The notes under the pieces: generated by a model
Databases searched by the model: none
The model's input: only the letters and a program-made list of their open reading frames with translations
Told to the model about the DNA's origin: nothing
In this document: one piece after another, positions 5,160 through 6,538 of the stretch
How the letters are laid out: every line of letters begins with the position of its first letter
Numbering within the stretch: the first letter of the stretch is position 1
Translations under genes and position numbers: made by a program
DNA from: Anaerolinea thermophila
GTDB taxonomy: Bacteria > Chloroflexota > Anaerolineae > Anaerolineales > Villigracilaceae
NCBI GenBank assembly: GCA_020722305.1
Contig: DYLB01000114.1
Location: 1-6,538, forward strand
DNA: 6,538 nucleotides
Direction: 5' to 3'

Positions 5160-6538
5160 GCTGTGTCCTTTGGGTTGTAGTGACGCTCAAAAATCGCCTG
5201 GGATTGCGCATCGCTGCGCAGGCAGTTGATGATGTCCTGCGGGAATTCGGCCACCATGACGCGGAACATGCCCGTCTGCGGCTGATAGACGCAATACTCA
5301 CGCTTCGAGCGGGCGCCGGCGATCAGGTCGATCTGGCGGCCGTTGAGGCCGAAGACCTGCCGGTACTTCTGCGACAGGTCGGGCCGGATCGCGTGCGTAT
5401 TGGGCAGGAACACCATCGTCGCCACGTTGTCCCGGATGGCGGGAGCCAGGCCGGGGTGCGCGGTGAAGGATTCCGGCGATTGCGCCGTCATCACCAGGAA
5501 CGCCCGCTTCTTCGCCAGGGTCATCAGGTAGTCCCGCGCCTTGGCCGCAAAAATCGGGTCTTCCAGCAGGAAGCCCGCCTCCTCGAAATAGATCAGCGTC
5601 GGGCCGAGATCGGCTGGATCACGATCCATCAGGAATCGGTCGATGCGGTAGAACGCATAGTCGGTATAGGCGCGCACCACGTCGTAAAGCCCCGCGCTCA
5701 GCAGCGAGCCGACCTCGGTGGTCGTGATGCGCGACAGCGCGAACTCGTCTTCCGCGTGATCGAAATACTGCCCATACGCGCCGCCCTCGCACCAGGGCGC
5801 CAGGCGCAGGCGCAGGCTCTCCGGCAGCTGATTAAGCAGCGTGGACAGGCGAGCCCCAGGGAATGTGGCGACACGCTGCAAGGCCGCAGAAACCATCTCA
5901 AGCGCCTGGTCGGACAAGGTTTCACCCCGCGAGGCAAAAAGGCGGTCGAGCCATCCCACCAGCCAGGTGCGGCCATGCTCGGTCTTCGCTACTGAGATCG
6001 GGTTGAGTTTGAGCCCGCCGCCGCGGGCTGGATCGAGATCCACATGGACGCCATCCAGCATCAGCGTCGCTGGCTTGCAGGACAGATCCTTGTCGATATT
6101 GAAAATGCGCGCGTTCGGGTACTTGAGGAACTGGCTTTCGAGGAACATCTGCATCATGGTCTTGCCATGACGGCTCGGCCCGACAAACAAGGTGTGCCCC
6201 AACTGCCCGGTGTGATAGTTGAAATACTGCACCGTGCTGTAGCGCGACCTGAAAGTGGCACAGGGCGGCAGCGGCTCCGGCAGCCCATCGGAGAAGAACG
6301 GATGATGGTCGTCGCCGGATCGCAGCGAGATGATCGGCGTCGCATCCGTGACATTGCTGGCCTCCACAAAATGCCAGCGCACAACCTGACGCAGATGACC
6401 GGGGATCGAGGTGCAGAACGCCGAGAAGTTGCCATCGCGCTCGCGCATGAATACCAGACCGGATCGTTCCAGCGTGCGCGCGGCCACGTCCATGTCGATT
6501 TCCAGCTGCTCGGGCGAATCTGAGAACACAATCACTGC
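5120..6538 (-). CDS. virB4: VirB4/TrbE-type T4SS ATPase, C-terminal part (cut by window edge)
   Basis: The frame is open from the right edge for 472 residues to the stop; its true start is outside. Family members are about 800 residues, so this is roughly the last 60%. In window-relative residue numbers: Walker A GPSRHGKT (120-127) after HTLFVG; then ARIFNIDKD (143-151), the VirB4 strand-and-acid segment; Walker B-like LIYFEEAGFLL (315-325), with Glu-Glu where Asp-Glu is usual; and the VMTAQSPESF segment (349-358), whose Gln is the usual sensor. The C-terminal region after about 370 is typical of the family. VirB4 is a cytoplasmic hexameric ATPase docked on the inner membrane. It powers pilin extraction and substrate transfer and contacts VirB3, VirB8 and VirB10. 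The GTG at 6535 is internal to the frame and is not taken as a start. The last 40 bases overlap the next gene. Confidence 0.95.
   Translation of the reverse strand, partial: AVIVFSDSPEQLEIDMDVAARTLERSGLVFMRERDGNFSAFCTSIPGHLRQVVRWHFVEASNVTDATPIISLRSGDDHHPFFSDGLPEPLPPCATFRSRYSTVQYFNYHTGQLGHTLFVGPSRHGKTMMQMFLESQFLKYPNARIFNIDKDLSCKPATLMLDGVHVDLDPARGGGLKLNPISVAKTEHGRTWLVGWLDRLFASRGETLSDQALEMVSAALQRVATFPGARLSTLLNQLPESLRLRLAPWCEGGAYGQYFDHAEDEFALSRITTTEVGSLLSAGLYDVVRAYTDYAFYRIDRFLMDRDPADLGPTLIYFEEAGFLLEDPIFAAKARDYLMTLAKKRAFLVMTAQSPESFTAHPGLAPAIRDNVATMVFLPNTHAIRPDLSQKYRQVFGLNGRQIDLIAGARSKREYCVYQPQTGMFRVMVAEFPQDIINCLRSDAQSQAIFERHYNPKDTAWKENYLQALRQA

Noticed and set aside
5126..5995. 289-codon plus-strand open frame opposite virB4
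   Set aside because: Arg/His/Leu-rich shadow of the ATPase. The minus strand holds intact Walker motifs.
1..6538. CRISPR arrays, tRNA/rRNA genes, insertion sequences or attachment sites
   Set aside because: No spaced direct repeats, cloverleaf patterns, transposase frames or terminal inverted repeats were seen on either strand.

Overview
The window is an internal piece of a type IV secretion / conjugation gene cluster of the VirB/Trb (P-type) class. It suggests a plasmid or integrative conjugative element of a moderately GC-rich Gram-negative bacterium, most likely a pseudomonadote. The evidence is a run of recognisable mating-channel proteins on the minus strand with SD-led or coupled starts and almost no intergenic DNA. 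No replication, relaxase, coupling-protein or host marker genes are present, so the carrier and exact host cannot be named.

Layout, read in the direction of transcription from the right edge to the left: C-terminal 472 residues of the VirB4/TrbE ATPase (cut by the window edge, 6538-5120); an unrecognised 116-residue exported protein starting inside the virB4 end (5159-4809); VirB5/TrbJ (4789-3956); an unrecognised 86-residue single-pass membrane protein coupled to both neighbours (3959-3699); VirB6/TrbL with a polyproline/glycine/arginine tail (3702-2296); VirB8/TrbF (2003-1308); VirB9/TrbG (1295-462); and the first 154 residues of VirB10/TrbI (462 to the left edge). The order 4-5-6-8-9-10 is that of virB operons. 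In trb terms it is E-J-(K slot)-L-F-G-I, the order of the trb operon of Ti plasmids.

One gene breaks the pattern. Between virB6 and virB8, where virB7 normally lies, a 72-residue membrane protein is encoded on the opposite (plus) strand (2064-2282). It has its own SD and a promoter-like sequence that overlaps the virB8 start. No lipoprotein gene of the VirB7/TrbH kind is visible in either of its usual places: the 6-8 gap holds the inverted gene, and virB9 and virB10 overlap by one base.

Functionally, VirB4 would energise pilus assembly and transport, VirB6 and VirB8 form inner-membrane channel parts, VirB9 and VirB10 build the envelope-spanning core, and VirB5 is the minor pilus/adhesion subunit. 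The three small unrecognised proteins (116, 86 and 72 residues) are the novel content. Their positions and membrane or export signals make them candidates for accessory assembly or entry-exclusion roles, but that is inference from position only. There is no gene-free stretch over 300 bases; the only real non-coding gap is the divergent region 2004-2063.
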